NCBI GenBank assembly: GCA_910578825.1
Contig: CAJTSB010000031.1
Span: 20,491-29,143, forward strand
Source of the DNA: an uncultured Lachnospiraceae bacterium
GTDB taxonomy: Bacteria > Bacillota > Clostridia > Lachnospirales > Lachnospiraceae
Direction of reading: 5' to 3'
Length of the DNA stretch: 8,653 bases
The position numbers and the translations under genes were made by a program. Under the pieces are notes generated by a model. It was not told the DNA's origin and did no database searches. It saw only the letters and a program-made list of their open reading frames with translations. Below are positions 1-6,461 of the stretch, piece after piece; position 1 is the first letter of the stretch; each line of letters opens with the position of its first letter.

Positions 1-530
1 GGCTTGTCGTGCTTGATATCATGCTGCCCGACAGGGACGGGTTTTATGTTCTGGAAAAAATCCGTACAGAAAGCAACACGCCCGTACTGATTGTAAGTGC
101 GAAAACGGAAAAAGAGGACAAGCTGAACGGACTGAATCTCGGCGCAGACGACTACATTGAAAAGCCCTATGATATTGATATCATGCTCGCAAAAATAAGC
201 GGAATTTTTAAACGCCGTTACGCTCTTGATGAAATTACTGATGGCAATATACGCATAAATAAGGCGAGCCGTACCGTTTACAAAAACGGAAAAGAGCTGG
301 AAATGACCACGAAGGAATTTGAACTGCTCCTGCTTTTGATGGAGAATATGGGCAGGGCTTTAAGTAAGGAATACATTTTCGGACAGGTCTGGGGCAACGA
401 CAGCTTTTCGGAACAGCAGACACTGACGGTACACATAAAATGGCTGCGGCAGAAAATAGAGGACATCCCCAAAAATCCTAAAAAAATAGTGACTGTATGG
501 GGGGTGGGTTATAAATATGAAGGCGTTTAA
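1..530 (+). CDS. OmpR/PhoB-family response regulator, 5'-truncated
   Basis: Cytoplasmic DNA-binding partner of the histidine kinase that follows. The gene enters from before the window: in-frame codons begin at base 3, and the GTG at 9 is an internal valine, not a start. The receiver part shows VLDIMLPDRDG, whose first Asp (codon 15-17) is the expected phosphoacceptor. It also has the switch serine in IVSAK and the conserved Lys of IEKPYD. About 50 N-terminal residues are missing. After a short linker near base 225 comes a winged-helix DNA-binding domain with TTKEFELL, the recognition-helix region TLTVHIKWLRQKIE, and the wing TVWGVGYKYEG. This order is typical of the OmpR family and resembles VanR-type regulators. 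The stop overlaps the kinase start by 14 bp, so the two are translationally coupled. The regulon cannot be read from this window. Confidence 0.95.
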   Translation, partial: LVVLDIMLPDRDGFYVLEKIRTESNTPVLIVSAKTEKEDKLNGLNLGADDYIEKPYDIDIMLAKISGIFKRRYALDEITDGNIRINKASRTVYKNGKELEMTTKEFELLLLLMENMGRALSKEYIFGQVWGNDSFSEQQTLTVHIKWLRQKIEDIPKNPKKIVTVWGVGYKYEGV

Positions 531-1740
531 CAGAATTTTCTCGGCGGTTACGGTTGCCATAATCCTATTGTTTGCTGTGATGAATATGATTCTTGCTGCC
601 GACAAAACTGATGGGAGCAGACCATATCGAGTGGAGATAAGCCGTCTTGTTCGTGAAATAGAAACGAATGGTTCTGCCGACATGTCCGAATGTGTGTATG
701 TAACAAATATTGAACGATACGGAGAAAAATTTTACAGCACGGACAGTGACTATGTTATCCATGAGATAAGCGGAGAACTTTATCGCTTTGATTACAGTAC
801 AAATGGTTATTCCAACAAGGCACATCTTGTGGGAATTGTAAATACTGTTCTCGGTGCTATGGCGATTTTATTTATCGCAGTTATGCTTTACTTAAAATTC
901 GCAATTCTTGCGCCCTTTGAACGTTTGAGCGGTATCCCCTACGAACTTTCAAAGGGGAATCTCACCATGCCGATAAAGGAAACGAAAAACCGTTTTTTCG
1001 GGAAATTCCTTTGGGGAATTGATATTCTCCGTGAAAACATCGAACAGCAAAAGCAGCGCGAACTGGAAATGCAGAAAGAAAAGAAAATATTGCTGTTATC
1101 GCTTTCGCACGATATTAAAACACCGCTTTCCGCAATAAAACTTTACTCGGCTGCACTGTCGAGAAATTTGTATTCGGACACGGAAAAACAGCAAAAAATC
1201 GCTGAGAACATCACCGAAAAAGCGGATGAGATTGAAAGCTATGTTTCGCAGATCATAACAGCTTCAAGAGAAGATTTCCTTAGCTTTGAAGTGAATATAG
1301 GAGAGTTTTATCTTTCGGAGCTTGTTGAAAAAATCACGGGATATTATAGGGAAAAACTGGCGCTTATCAAAACAGAGCTTATTATCGGAACATATAAAAA
1401 CTGTCTGCTTTCGGGGGATTTGAGCAGGAGCGTTGAAGTGCTGCAAAACATTATGGAAAATGCCCTCAAATACGGCGATGGCAGACGTGTGGAATTGATT
1501 TTTCCAGAAGACGACGAATGCGTCCAAATTGCGATTGTGAACGGTGGTTGTACGCTTGTGAAGGACGATTTGCCGCATATTTTCGAGAGCTTTTGGCGCG
1601 GAGTAAATGCGGAAAACATTGGTGGCAGCGGGCTGGGGCTTTACATTTGCAGACAGCTTATGCGCAAGATGAACGGCGAAATTTTTGCGGAAATCGAAGA
1701 TAACATCATCACCGTTACCGCTGTCTTTGCAAGAGCATGA
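517..1740 (+). CDS. Membrane sensor histidine kinase (VanS-like HisKA type)
   Basis: Sensor kinase of 407 aa that should autophosphorylate on His and pass the phosphate to the overlapping response regulator. Transmembrane helix 1 is at residues 8-28, an extracytoplasmic sensor of about 75 residues follows, and helix 2 is at 107-131. A short HAMP-like linker (131-155) and a Lys/Glu-rich helix (172-192) lead to the H-box SHDIKTPLSAIKLY, with His198 as phosphoacceptor. The N-box is ENALKYG (Asn315), the F-box PHIFESFWRG (353-362), and the ATP lid GGSGLGLYICRQ (369-380). The G1 box reads VNGG, with Asn where many kinases have Asp; related Firmicute kinases tolerate this. The start at 517 has a G-rich ribosome binding site at 499-508 inside the regulator gene. 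No transporter or resistance gene follows, so the signal is unknown. By eye, glutamate is mostly GAA here, while GAG is common in the downstream genes. Confidence 0.95.
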   Translation: MKAFNRIFSAVTVAIILLFAVMNMILAADKTDGSRPYRVEISRLVREIETNGSADMSECVYVTNIERYGEKFYSTDSDYVIHEISGELYRFDYSTNGYSNKAHLVGIVNTVLGAMAILFIAVMLYLKFAILAPFERLSGIPYELSKGNLTMPIKETKNRFFGKFLWGIDILRENIEQQKQRELEMQKEKKILLLSLSHDIKTPLSAIKLYSAALSRNLYSDTEKQQKIAENITEKADEIESYVSQIITASREDFLSFEVNIGEFYLSELVEKITGYYREKLALIKTELIIGTYKNCLLSGDLSRSVEVLQNIMENALKYGDGRRVELIFPEDDECVQIAIVNGGCTLVKDDLPHIFESFWRGVNAENIGGSGLGLYICRQLMRKMNGEIFAEIEDNIITVTAVFARA

Positions 1741-1753
1741 ATCATTTATGATG

Positions 1754-1770
1754 GAACCTCTGTGTGGTTC
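1754..1770 (+). terminator. Possible weak terminator after the kinase
   Basis: GAACC (1754-1758) pairs with GGTTC (1766-1770) around a 7-nt loop, 14 bases after the kinase stop. Only a poor T stretch (TTCTT) overlaps the right arm, so termination would be weak. It is the only hairpin of note before the next promoter. Confidence 0.25.
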
Positions 1771-1846
1771 TTGCTAATATCTGATACCTGCGAATATATT
1801 TTCAGTAAATTGTGCCGGTTAGCCGAAAAAATAACGCAGCAAATGG

Positions 1847-1875
1847 CTGAAAAATGCTTGGAAACATGGTATAAT
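1847..1875 (+). promoter_or_regulatory. Extended -10 promoter for the alpha/beta hydrolase
   Basis: A consensus TATAAT lies at 1870-1875, preceded by TG one base upstream (1867-1868), which makes an extended -10. The -35-like CTGAAA at 1847-1852 sits at the ideal 17-bp spacing and matches TTGACA at 4 of 6 positions. Transcription would start near 1882, giving a leader of about 90 nt before the ATG at 1975. This separates the hydrolase transcriptionally from the two-component operon. The leader holds no riboswitch that I recognise. Confidence 0.7.
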
Positions 1876-1974
1876 CATGGAGTGCAGAGATCATGGTCAG
1901 GGATATGTCGCGTTTCGGGCGCAACAATGCCATGTTCATGTACTAGCACAGTATGATAAAAAGAGGTTGATGGT

Positions 1975-2946
1975 ATGATGGTGAAAAATAAGTTTTTAAA
2001 AGTATTTGGCGCCTTGTCCGGCGCATTTGCAGTATTTATGGCGTTTGGCTGGTCGTTTTTCAAAATGACAGTTCGTTACAAAGATCATAAGAAACAGGAG
2101 AAAAAGAAATGGTTTGCCTTATCCCATACCACAGTGAACCATCCGAGACATAAATTTGAGAAAGAGTATGAGGAAGGAAAGGCATGGTGCGCCAGTCAGG
2201 AAATGGAGGAATGCTATATCCGAAGCGTGGATGGGCTGAGATTACATGCATCGTATCTTCCGGCGGACAATGCGAAACGAATTGTGCTGTTAAGCCATGG
2301 ATATAAAGGAAGCGGTTTTGGGGATTTTGCCTATATATCTCGTTTTCTTCACGAGAATCACTGTGACCTGCTTTTTATCGACCAGCGATGCTGTGGGGAG
2401 AGCCAGGGAGAATATATTACTTTTGGGGCGAGAGAGCAGTTTGACGTGCAAAGGTGGGCGTATTATATTGCCAGACGCAATCAGGAAAAACTTCCGGTAT
2501 ACCTCTATGGGGAATCCATGGGAGCGGCGGCGGTGCTGATGGCGTCAGGTCGCAGGTTGCCGCGTCAGGTCAAAGGTTTGATTGCAGACTGTGCGTTCTG
2601 TTCCATGAAAAGCCAGATGCAGGATATGGCAAGTAACTGGTTCCACCTGCACTGGATCGGGCTGTTGTTGTTCCGCCTGAATCTGTTCTGCGCCCTGTTC
2701 GCAGGGTTCCGCATGAAGGATGCGGACACGGCAGAAGCCTTAAAGACGAACGGGCGTCCGGTATTATTTTTTCACGGTGCAAAGGATACGTATGTGGATC
2801 CGGGCAATTCGTTGTACAATTACTCTCTGTGCCGTGCGCCGAAGGAGCTTGTGGTGATGCCGGAGGCAAGGCATCTTTGCAGCGCCTATGAGGAGCCGGA
2901 ATTGTACCGGGAGAAGGTGTTGGGATTTTTTGAGAAATATGATTGA
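1975..2946 (+). CDS. Membrane-anchored alpha/beta hydrolase
   Basis: Serine hydrolase of 323 aa with one N-terminal hydrophobic segment (residues 8-30), probably an uncleaved anchor, followed by a basic stretch (KDHKKQEKKKW). The catalytic fold starts near residue 80. LLSHGYKGSG (105-114) gives the His-Gly oxyanion-hole region, and DQRCCGESQGE (136-146) is also typical of the family. GESMG holds the nucleophile Ser181, HGAKDTYV holds Asp271, and ARHLCS holds His300, so the triad is complete. This arrangement fits the large group of Firmicute hydrolases resembling YqkD. The substrate (ester, lipid or peptide) cannot be told. A ribosome binding site AGAGG (1962-1966) lies 8 nt before the ATG at 1975; the ATG at 1978 is a possible alternative. 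The gene has its own promoter and a strong terminator, so it appears monocistronic. Confidence 0.92.
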   Translation: MMVKNKFLKVFGALSGAFAVFMAFGWSFFKMTVRYKDHKKQEKKKWFALSHTTVNHPRHKFEKEYEEGKAWCASQEMEECYIRSVDGLRLHASYLPADNAKRIVLLSHGYKGSGFGDFAYISRFLHENHCDLLFIDQRCCGESQGEYITFGAREQFDVQRWAYYIARRNQEKLPVYLYGESMGAAAVLMASGRRLPRQVKGLIADCAFCSMKSQMQDMASNWFHLHWIGLLLFRLNLFCALFAGFRMKDADTAEALKTNGRPVLFFHGAKDTYVDPGNSLYNYSLCRAPKELVVMPEARHLCSAYEEPELYREKVLGFFEKYD

Positions 2947-2961
2947 AAAGGTATTCTTGAG

Positions 2962-3001
2962 CTGTCGCTAAGCTGAAATATCAGCTTGGCGGCAGTTTTT
3001 T
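2962..3001 (+). terminator. Strong Rho-independent terminator
   Basis: A 15-bp uninterrupted stem (2962-2976 with 2981-2995, including two G-U pairs) closes on the 4-nt loop AATA and is followed directly by six T residues (2996-3001). It begins 15 bases after the hydrolase stop and isolates that gene from the condensation/carrier/ligase operon. Confidence 0.93.
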
Positions 3002-3014
3002 CTCTTATAGGAAA

Positions 3015-3043
3015 GACCGTTTCACATTCACAATGTCTCGGTC
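3015..3043. promoter_or_regulatory. Nested inverted repeat upstream of the condensation operon (candidate operator or RNA hairpin)
   Basis: Outer arms GACCG (3015-3019) and CGGTC (3039-3043) enclose inner arms ACATT (3024-3028) and AATGT (3032-3036) around the 3-nt centre CAC. The outer and inner centres differ by half a turn of symmetry or less (one base). Flanking GAAA (3011-3014) and TTTC (3046-3049) could extend it. It lies just after the upstream terminator and about 170 bp before the operon start. The size would suit a dimeric repressor such as the TetR protein nearby, but I saw no matching site at the TetR promoter. No convincing -35/-10 pair was found in 3002-3213. Confidence 0.4.
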
Positions 3044-3119
3044 AATTTCAGGTAAAGTGTATGCTAACTCTCTCAGGGGGTAGAATTTAAATATAAAATG
3101 TGTTAGTTTCACAGAGGAA

Positions 3120-3155
3120 GGAAGGCAAATGCGCAGCATTTCTGGAATGCCTTCC
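3120..3155 (+). promoter_or_regulatory. Leader hairpin with alternative inner stems
   Basis: Arms GGAAGGCA (3120-3127) and TGCCTTCC (3148-3155) form a perfect 8-bp stem. Inside, AATGC (3128-3132) can pair with GCATT (3136-3140) around a GCA loop. The same GCATT can instead pair with a second AATGC (3146-3150), which would break the outer stem. Mutually exclusive pairings of this kind occur in attenuators and other leader switches. There is no T tract here, so it is not itself a terminator. It lies about 60 nt upstream of the start of the condensation gene. Confidence 0.4.
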
Positions 3156-3163
3156 GATGAAAT

Positions 3164-3190
3164 GGCAGGTGACGCGAAGCGGCGCGTGCC
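3164..3190 (+). promoter_or_regulatory. GC-rich hairpin next to the operon ribosome binding site
   Basis: ACGCG (3172-3176) pairs with CGCGT (3183-3187) around the 6-nt loop AAGCGG. GGC (3164-3166) can extend it with GCC (3188-3190) across a bulge. The structure ends 10 bases before the AGGAGG at 3201-3206, so it could affect ribosome access. The role is inference. Confidence 0.35.
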
Positions 3191-3200
3191 AGTACAAAAA

Positions 3201-3206
3201 AGGAGG
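3201..3206 (+). promoter_or_regulatory. Ribosome binding site fixing the condensation-protein start
   Basis: A perfect AGGAGG lies 7 nt before the ATG at 3214. The frame stays open upstream to a GTG at 3100, but that start lacks a ribosome binding site and its codons would run through the leader hairpins and this site, so 3214 is chosen. Confidence 0.9.
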
Positions 3207-3213
3207 ATTATCC

Positions 3214-4599
3214 ATGAGAGATTATTATCCGTTGACAGCAGCACAGAAGATGCACCACAATTGGATTCAGGATTATAAGACGCAGCAGGTGTCGGGCGTC
3301 AGCGTTGTGGCATCCCTGAAAGCAGCTTTGGATTTTGGCCTGTTAAAAAAATGTATCCAGTTGGAGTTTGAGCGTTATGGATGTATGAGGCTGCGCTTTA
3401 CAAAGCCTGATGAGAAAGGGCAGGTCAAACAGTATGTTGTGGAAAAGGAAACCAGGGACATACCCATTAAAGATTTATCCGGCATGAGCCTCTCCGAGGC
3501 GGATAAGCTTATGCAGCAGTGGGCGTATCAGACGTTCGATGGGGATGATATCCCGCTGTGTGACGTGACGATGGTAAGACTTCCGGAGGGATTCAACGGA
3601 TTTTTTATCCATATGGACCACAGGCTGATTGATTCCTGCGGTTTGGTGGTGATGATAAATGATTTGATGCAGCTTTATACGCATTACCGGTTCGGTTCCG
3701 AGTACCCGAAAGATCTGGCAGATTTTGAGATGGTTTTGGAAAAGGACCTGAAAAAAGCCAATAACGAGAAACGTTTTGCCAAGGACAAGAAATTCTGGGA
3801 CGACCAGTTAGATGCACTGGGAGAACCGCTTTATTCCGATATCCAGGGGACTTCTGTCCTTGAGGAGGCAAGGCTGCGGCATGGAAAACCGAATTTAAGG
3901 GCGGCAGACATTGAGATGAAAGATTTGTTTGTGGAGGTAAAGGACTATTATCTGGAACCGGAGCCGACGAGAAATCTGCTTGCATTTTGCATGAACCATC
4001 AGCTTTCGATGACGAACCTTTTACTTCTGGGAATCCGTACGTATCTCTCGAAGGTAAATGACGGGCAGGAGGATATCACGATTCAGAATTTTATTTCCCG
4101 GCGTTCCACGCATGACGAGTGGACGTCCGGCGGCAGCAGGACGATTATGTTTCCCTGCCGGACGGTGATTCCCGCTGAGATGGAGTTTATAGCGGCGGCT
4201 TATGAAATCCAGAATGTGCAGAATCGTATTTATATGCACAGCAATTATGACCCGGCGCTGATTATGGATGAAATGAGAAAGCGTTACCATACGCCGGAGC
4301 ATACCTCTTATGAGAGCTGCTATCTTACGTATCAGCCGCTGCCGGTGAAAATGGATAACCCGCATTTGGCAGATATTCAGCAACATTCGAAATGGTTTGC
4401 CAATGGAGCGGCGACGAAGAAAATGTATTTGACCGTATCGCATACGGAGCATGGGGGAATGAATTTCTCCTACCATTATCAGACGGCGCACCTTAAGGAG
4501 CACGATATGGAACTCTTATATTACTATATGATGCGGATTCTTTTTAAAGGAATTGCAGAGCCGGATATGAGCATCGGCGAAATTATGGCACAGGTATAA
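3214..4599 (+). CDS. Free-standing condensation-domain protein (NRPS C-domain / acyltransferase superfamily)
   Basis: Protein of 461 aa, the size of a single two-lobed NRPS condensation domain (chloramphenicol-acetyltransferase-like fold). It starts with YPLTAAQKMHHNW (residues 5-17), matching the C1 motif. The catalytic HHxxxDG region reads MDHRLIDSCG (134-143): His136, the usual base, and Asp140 are kept, but the first His is Asp135 and the Gly is Ser141. Near 290-320, ITIQNFISRRS and a later RTIMFPCRT resemble the latch region of C domains. No adenylation, carrier or thioesterase domain is fused. As the first gene of an operon with a carrier protein and an acyl ligase, it probably moves the carrier-bound acyl group to an amine or hydroxyl of a diffusible acceptor, as VibH and SgcC5 do. 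The acceptor is unknown. A catalytically altered relative with another role cannot be excluded. Confidence 0.85.
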   Translation: MRDYYPLTAAQKMHHNWIQDYKTQQVSGVSVVASLKAALDFGLLKKCIQLEFERYGCMRLRFTKPDEKGQVKQYVVEKETRDIPIKDLSGMSLSEADKLMQQWAYQTFDGDDIPLCDVTMVRLPEGFNGFFIHMDHRLIDSCGLVVMINDLMQLYTHYRFGSEYPKDLADFEMVLEKDLKKANNEKRFAKDKKFWDDQLDALGEPLYSDIQGTSVLEEARLRHGKPNLRAADIEMKDLFVEVKDYYLEPEPTRNLLAFCMNHQLSMTNLLLLGIRTYLSKVNDGQEDITIQNFISRRSTHDEWTSGGSRTIMFPCRTVIPAEMEFIAAAYEIQNVQNRIYMHSNYDPALIMDEMRKRYHTPEHTSYESCYLTYQPLPVKMDNPHLADIQQHSKWFANGAATKKMYLTVSHTEHGGMNFSYHYQTAHLKEHDMELLYYYMMRILFKGIAEPDMSIGEIMAQV

Positions 4600-4643
4600 A
4601 AATGTCAGGTATGAAACAAGTTGTAAGCACACAAAAAGAAATC

Positions 4644-4649
4644 AGGAGG
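4644..4649 (+). promoter_or_regulatory. Ribosome binding site deciding between two carrier-protein ATGs
   Basis: AGGAGG ends 4 nt before the ATG at 4654 and 7 nt before the ATG at 4657. The operon's first gene uses the same motif at 7 nt, which favours 4657. Confidence 0.7.
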
Positions 4650-4656
4650 AAGAATG

Positions 4657-4896
4657 ATGACACAGGAAATGCAGTTTAAGAAGATTGTAGCGCAGTATTG
4701 CGAGGTAAAGCCGGAGGATATGAAAAATGAAATGAGATTCCGTGAGGATTTGGGGTTCAGCTCCCTGGATTTTATGTCTTTTCTGGGAGAACTTGAGGAC
4801 ACGTTTGACGTAGAGCTTGAGGAGGACGACGTACTGCAGGTGCTCACAATTGCAGAGGCGCTTGAAATGATGGAAAAATTACAGCAGGAGGCGTAA
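4657..4896 (+). CDS. Acyl carrier protein
   Basis: Carrier protein of 79 aa (80 if the ATG at 4654 is used), the normal ACP length and strongly acidic. The motif DLGFSSLDFMSF (residues 31-42) carries the 4'-phosphopantetheine attachment serine, Ser36, at the position of the DSL serine of ACPs; here the preceding Asp is Ser35. The next helix, ELEDTFDVELEED, is the usual acidic recognition helix II. It is too divergent in the DSL motif and too far from fatty-acid synthesis genes to be called AcpP with confidence. Its place between a condensation protein and an acyl ligase suggests a dedicated carrier that accepts an acyl group from the ligase and offers it to the condensation protein. It is separated from the first gene by 57 bases and lies 4 bases before the ligase. 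It must be activated by a phosphopantetheinyl transferase encoded elsewhere. Confidence 0.92.
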   Translation: MTQEMQFKKIVAQYCEVKPEDMKNEMRFREDLGFSSLDFMSFLGELEDTFDVELEEDDVLQVLTIAEALEMMEKLQQEA

Positions 4897-4900
4897 AAAT

Positions 4901-6451
4901 ATGGGAATGCTTATTCGTGACATTTTAGAAAACAGTGCGGAGAAATTTGCAGACATTCAGGCGGTAAAGTGGCTGAAGAAAAAAGAGATTCTGGAGAGAA
5001 GTTATACAGAGTTGATGGAAAATGTTGTGGCAATCAGGAAGGGATTGCTTGCAGAAGGATTTCAGGGGAAACATATTGCGCTGATTGGCGTCAGTTCTGT
5101 GGAGTGGATTGAGAGCTATCTGGGCGTGATTACCGGAAATACCGTTGCCGTGCCGCTTGACGCCGGTCTTCCGGGTGAGGATCTGATTGATTTGATTAAC
5201 CGCTCGGATTCGGAAGGACTGTTCTTGAGTCCGAAACATCTGCCGCTTTTGGATGCAATTCTGGCAGCGTGCCCCAAATTGAGGAAAATCTGGATTCTTC
5301 AGGAAGAAGAGGTGGAAGTTTCTGATCAAAAGGTGGTATCTCTGGCCGAACTTAAGAAGGTTTCCGGAGCGAATGGTGCGGACGCAGACAGACCGTCTGC
5401 GGAAGATGTATCTACAATTATTTTCACTTCCGGAACGACCGGAAAGAGCAAGGGCGTTATGCTGACGCAGTATAATCTGGCAACAAACGTAGAATATGTT
5501 CGTTATACGGCAGAGCCCGGAGCAGCAATGTTGAGCGTGCTGCCGATTCATCATGCTTTCTGCCTTGTCATGGACTGGCTGAAAGGATTTTCTCTGGGAG
5601 CAACCATTTGCATCAATGATTCCCTCCTGCATATGGTGAAAAATATGGGTATTTTCCAGCCGGAGGTTATTCTGATGGTTCCGATGATGGTGGAGACTAT
5701 CTATAAGAGGCTTTCAGCCGCGGATCCGGCGATTCCCAAACAGGCGTTGGCAGACCAGGTATTTGGCGGGAAACTGAGAATCATATTTACCGGCGGCGCG
5801 CACCTTGATCCGTTTTATATTGAAAAGTTTGCGGAATACGGCGTCGATATCTATGAGGGATACGGCATGTCCGAATGTTCTCCGGTTATCAGTTCCAATA
5901 TGCCGGGGGATAATAAACCGGGTTCGATTGGCAGACCGCTTGCCAATGCGCAGATTGCTTTTGACAATGGGGAAATTCTGGTAAAGGGCAGCAGTGTCAT
6001 GATGGGATATTATCAGATGCCTGAAGAAACGGCGGAGACGTTGAAAGACGGCTGGCTCCACACAGGAGATAAGGGTTATCTGGATGAAGATGGATTCCTG
6101 TTTATCAACGGACGTGTAAAGAATCTGATTATCCTTTCGAACGGTGAGAACATTTCGCCGGAGGAGATTGAGAATAAACTTGCGCTTGGCGCGTTGGTAG
6201 GAGAGGTCATTGTGACCGGTGAAAACAATGGTCTGACGGCAAGAATTTATCCGGATATGGATGTTGTTCAGGCAAAAGGTCTGGGCGAAACCGAAATTCA
6301 GGCGGGATTGCAGGCGTTCATAGACGAATATAATAAGAACCAGCCGACCTACCGCCAGATTACGGGATTGATTGTGCGTAAAAATCCATTTATCCGCAGC
6401 TCGACCAAAAAGATCAAACGGCAGGAAGCGCTGATTGACGAGCCCTTATGA
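4901..6451 (+). CDS. AMP-forming acyl ligase (adenylate-forming enzyme, class I)
   Basis: Soluble 516-aa enzyme of the ANL superfamily that activates a carboxylic acid with ATP to an acyl-adenylate and passes it to a thiol, here probably the neighbouring carrier. The P-loop FTSGTTGKSKGVML is at residues 175-188, PIHHAF at 215-220 and TGGA at 297-300. The A5 motif YEGYGMSECSPV spans 318-329, WLHTGDKGYLDEDGFLFINGR 385-405 holds the ribose-binding Asp390, and the hinge NGENISPEEIE is at 414-424. The C-terminal FIRSSTKKIKR (497-507) ends in the expected catalytic lysine, probably Lys504. The layout looks more like a fatty-acyl ligase than an amino-acid A domain, but the substrate is not readable. 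The ribosome binding site AGGAGG (4886-4891) lies within the last codons of the carrier gene, so translation is coupled. Its stop overlaps the stop of the opposite TetR gene by 6 bp. Confidence 0.93.
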   Translation: MGMLIRDILENSAEKFADIQAVKWLKKKEILERSYTELMENVVAIRKGLLAEGFQGKHIALIGVSSVEWIESYLGVITGNTVAVPLDAGLPGEDLIDLINRSDSEGLFLSPKHLPLLDAILAACPKLRKIWILQEEEVEVSDQKVVSLAELKKVSGANGADADRPSAEDVSTIIFTSGTTGKSKGVMLTQYNLATNVEYVRYTAEPGAAMLSVLPIHHAFCLVMDWLKGFSLGATICINDSLLHMVKNMGIFQPEVILMVPMMVETIYKRLSAADPAIPKQALADQVFGGKLRIIFTGGAHLDPFYIEKFAEYGVDIYEGYGMSECSPVISSNMPGDNKPGSIGRPLANAQIAFDNGEILVKGSSVMMGYYQMPEETAETLKDGWLHTGDKGYLDEDGFLFINGRVKNLIILSNGENISPEEIENKLALGALVGEVIVTGENNGLTARIYPDMDVVQAKGLGETEIQAGLQAFIDEYNKNQPTYRQITGLIVRKNPFIRSSTKKIKRQEALIDEPL

Positions 6452-6461
6452 TATAAAGGGC
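6442..6461. repeat. Palindrome spanning the tail-to-tail stop codons
   Basis: GCCCTT (6442-6447) and AAGGGC (6456-6461) form a 6-bp GC-rich stem with an 8-nt loop, exactly over the overlapping stops of the ligase and TetR genes. Neither strand has a T tract after it. At best it is a weak bidirectional termination or RNA-end-protecting hairpin. No other terminator is visible between the two convergent genes. Confidence 0.35.

Noticed and set aside
1762..1956. 64-codon open frame in the gap after the kinase
   Set aside because: It has no ribosome binding site, runs straight through the strong extended -10 promoter at 1870, and its translation resembles no family I know.
3058..3099. Promoter candidates TATGCT, TAGAAT and TATAAA before the condensation operon
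   Set aside because: None has a recognisable -35 at 16-18 bp or an extended TG, so no promoter is called although one must exist nearby.
3100..3213. N-terminal extension of the condensation protein from GTG 3100
   Set aside because: The extension would translate the leader hairpins and the AGGAGG itself, lacks its own ribosome binding site, and the C1 motif begins only a few residues after the ATG at 3214.
3605..3985. Minus-strand open frames opposite the condensation gene (also 4021-4503) and the ligase gene (4925-5632)
   Set aside because: They lie opposite strong protein-family matches, have no ribosome binding sites, and give unstructured translations rich in Arg, His and Gln.
4602..4679. 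Short open frame between the condensation and carrier genes
   Set aside because: About 25 codons with no ribosome binding site, overlapping the carrier start out of frame; ordinary spacer.
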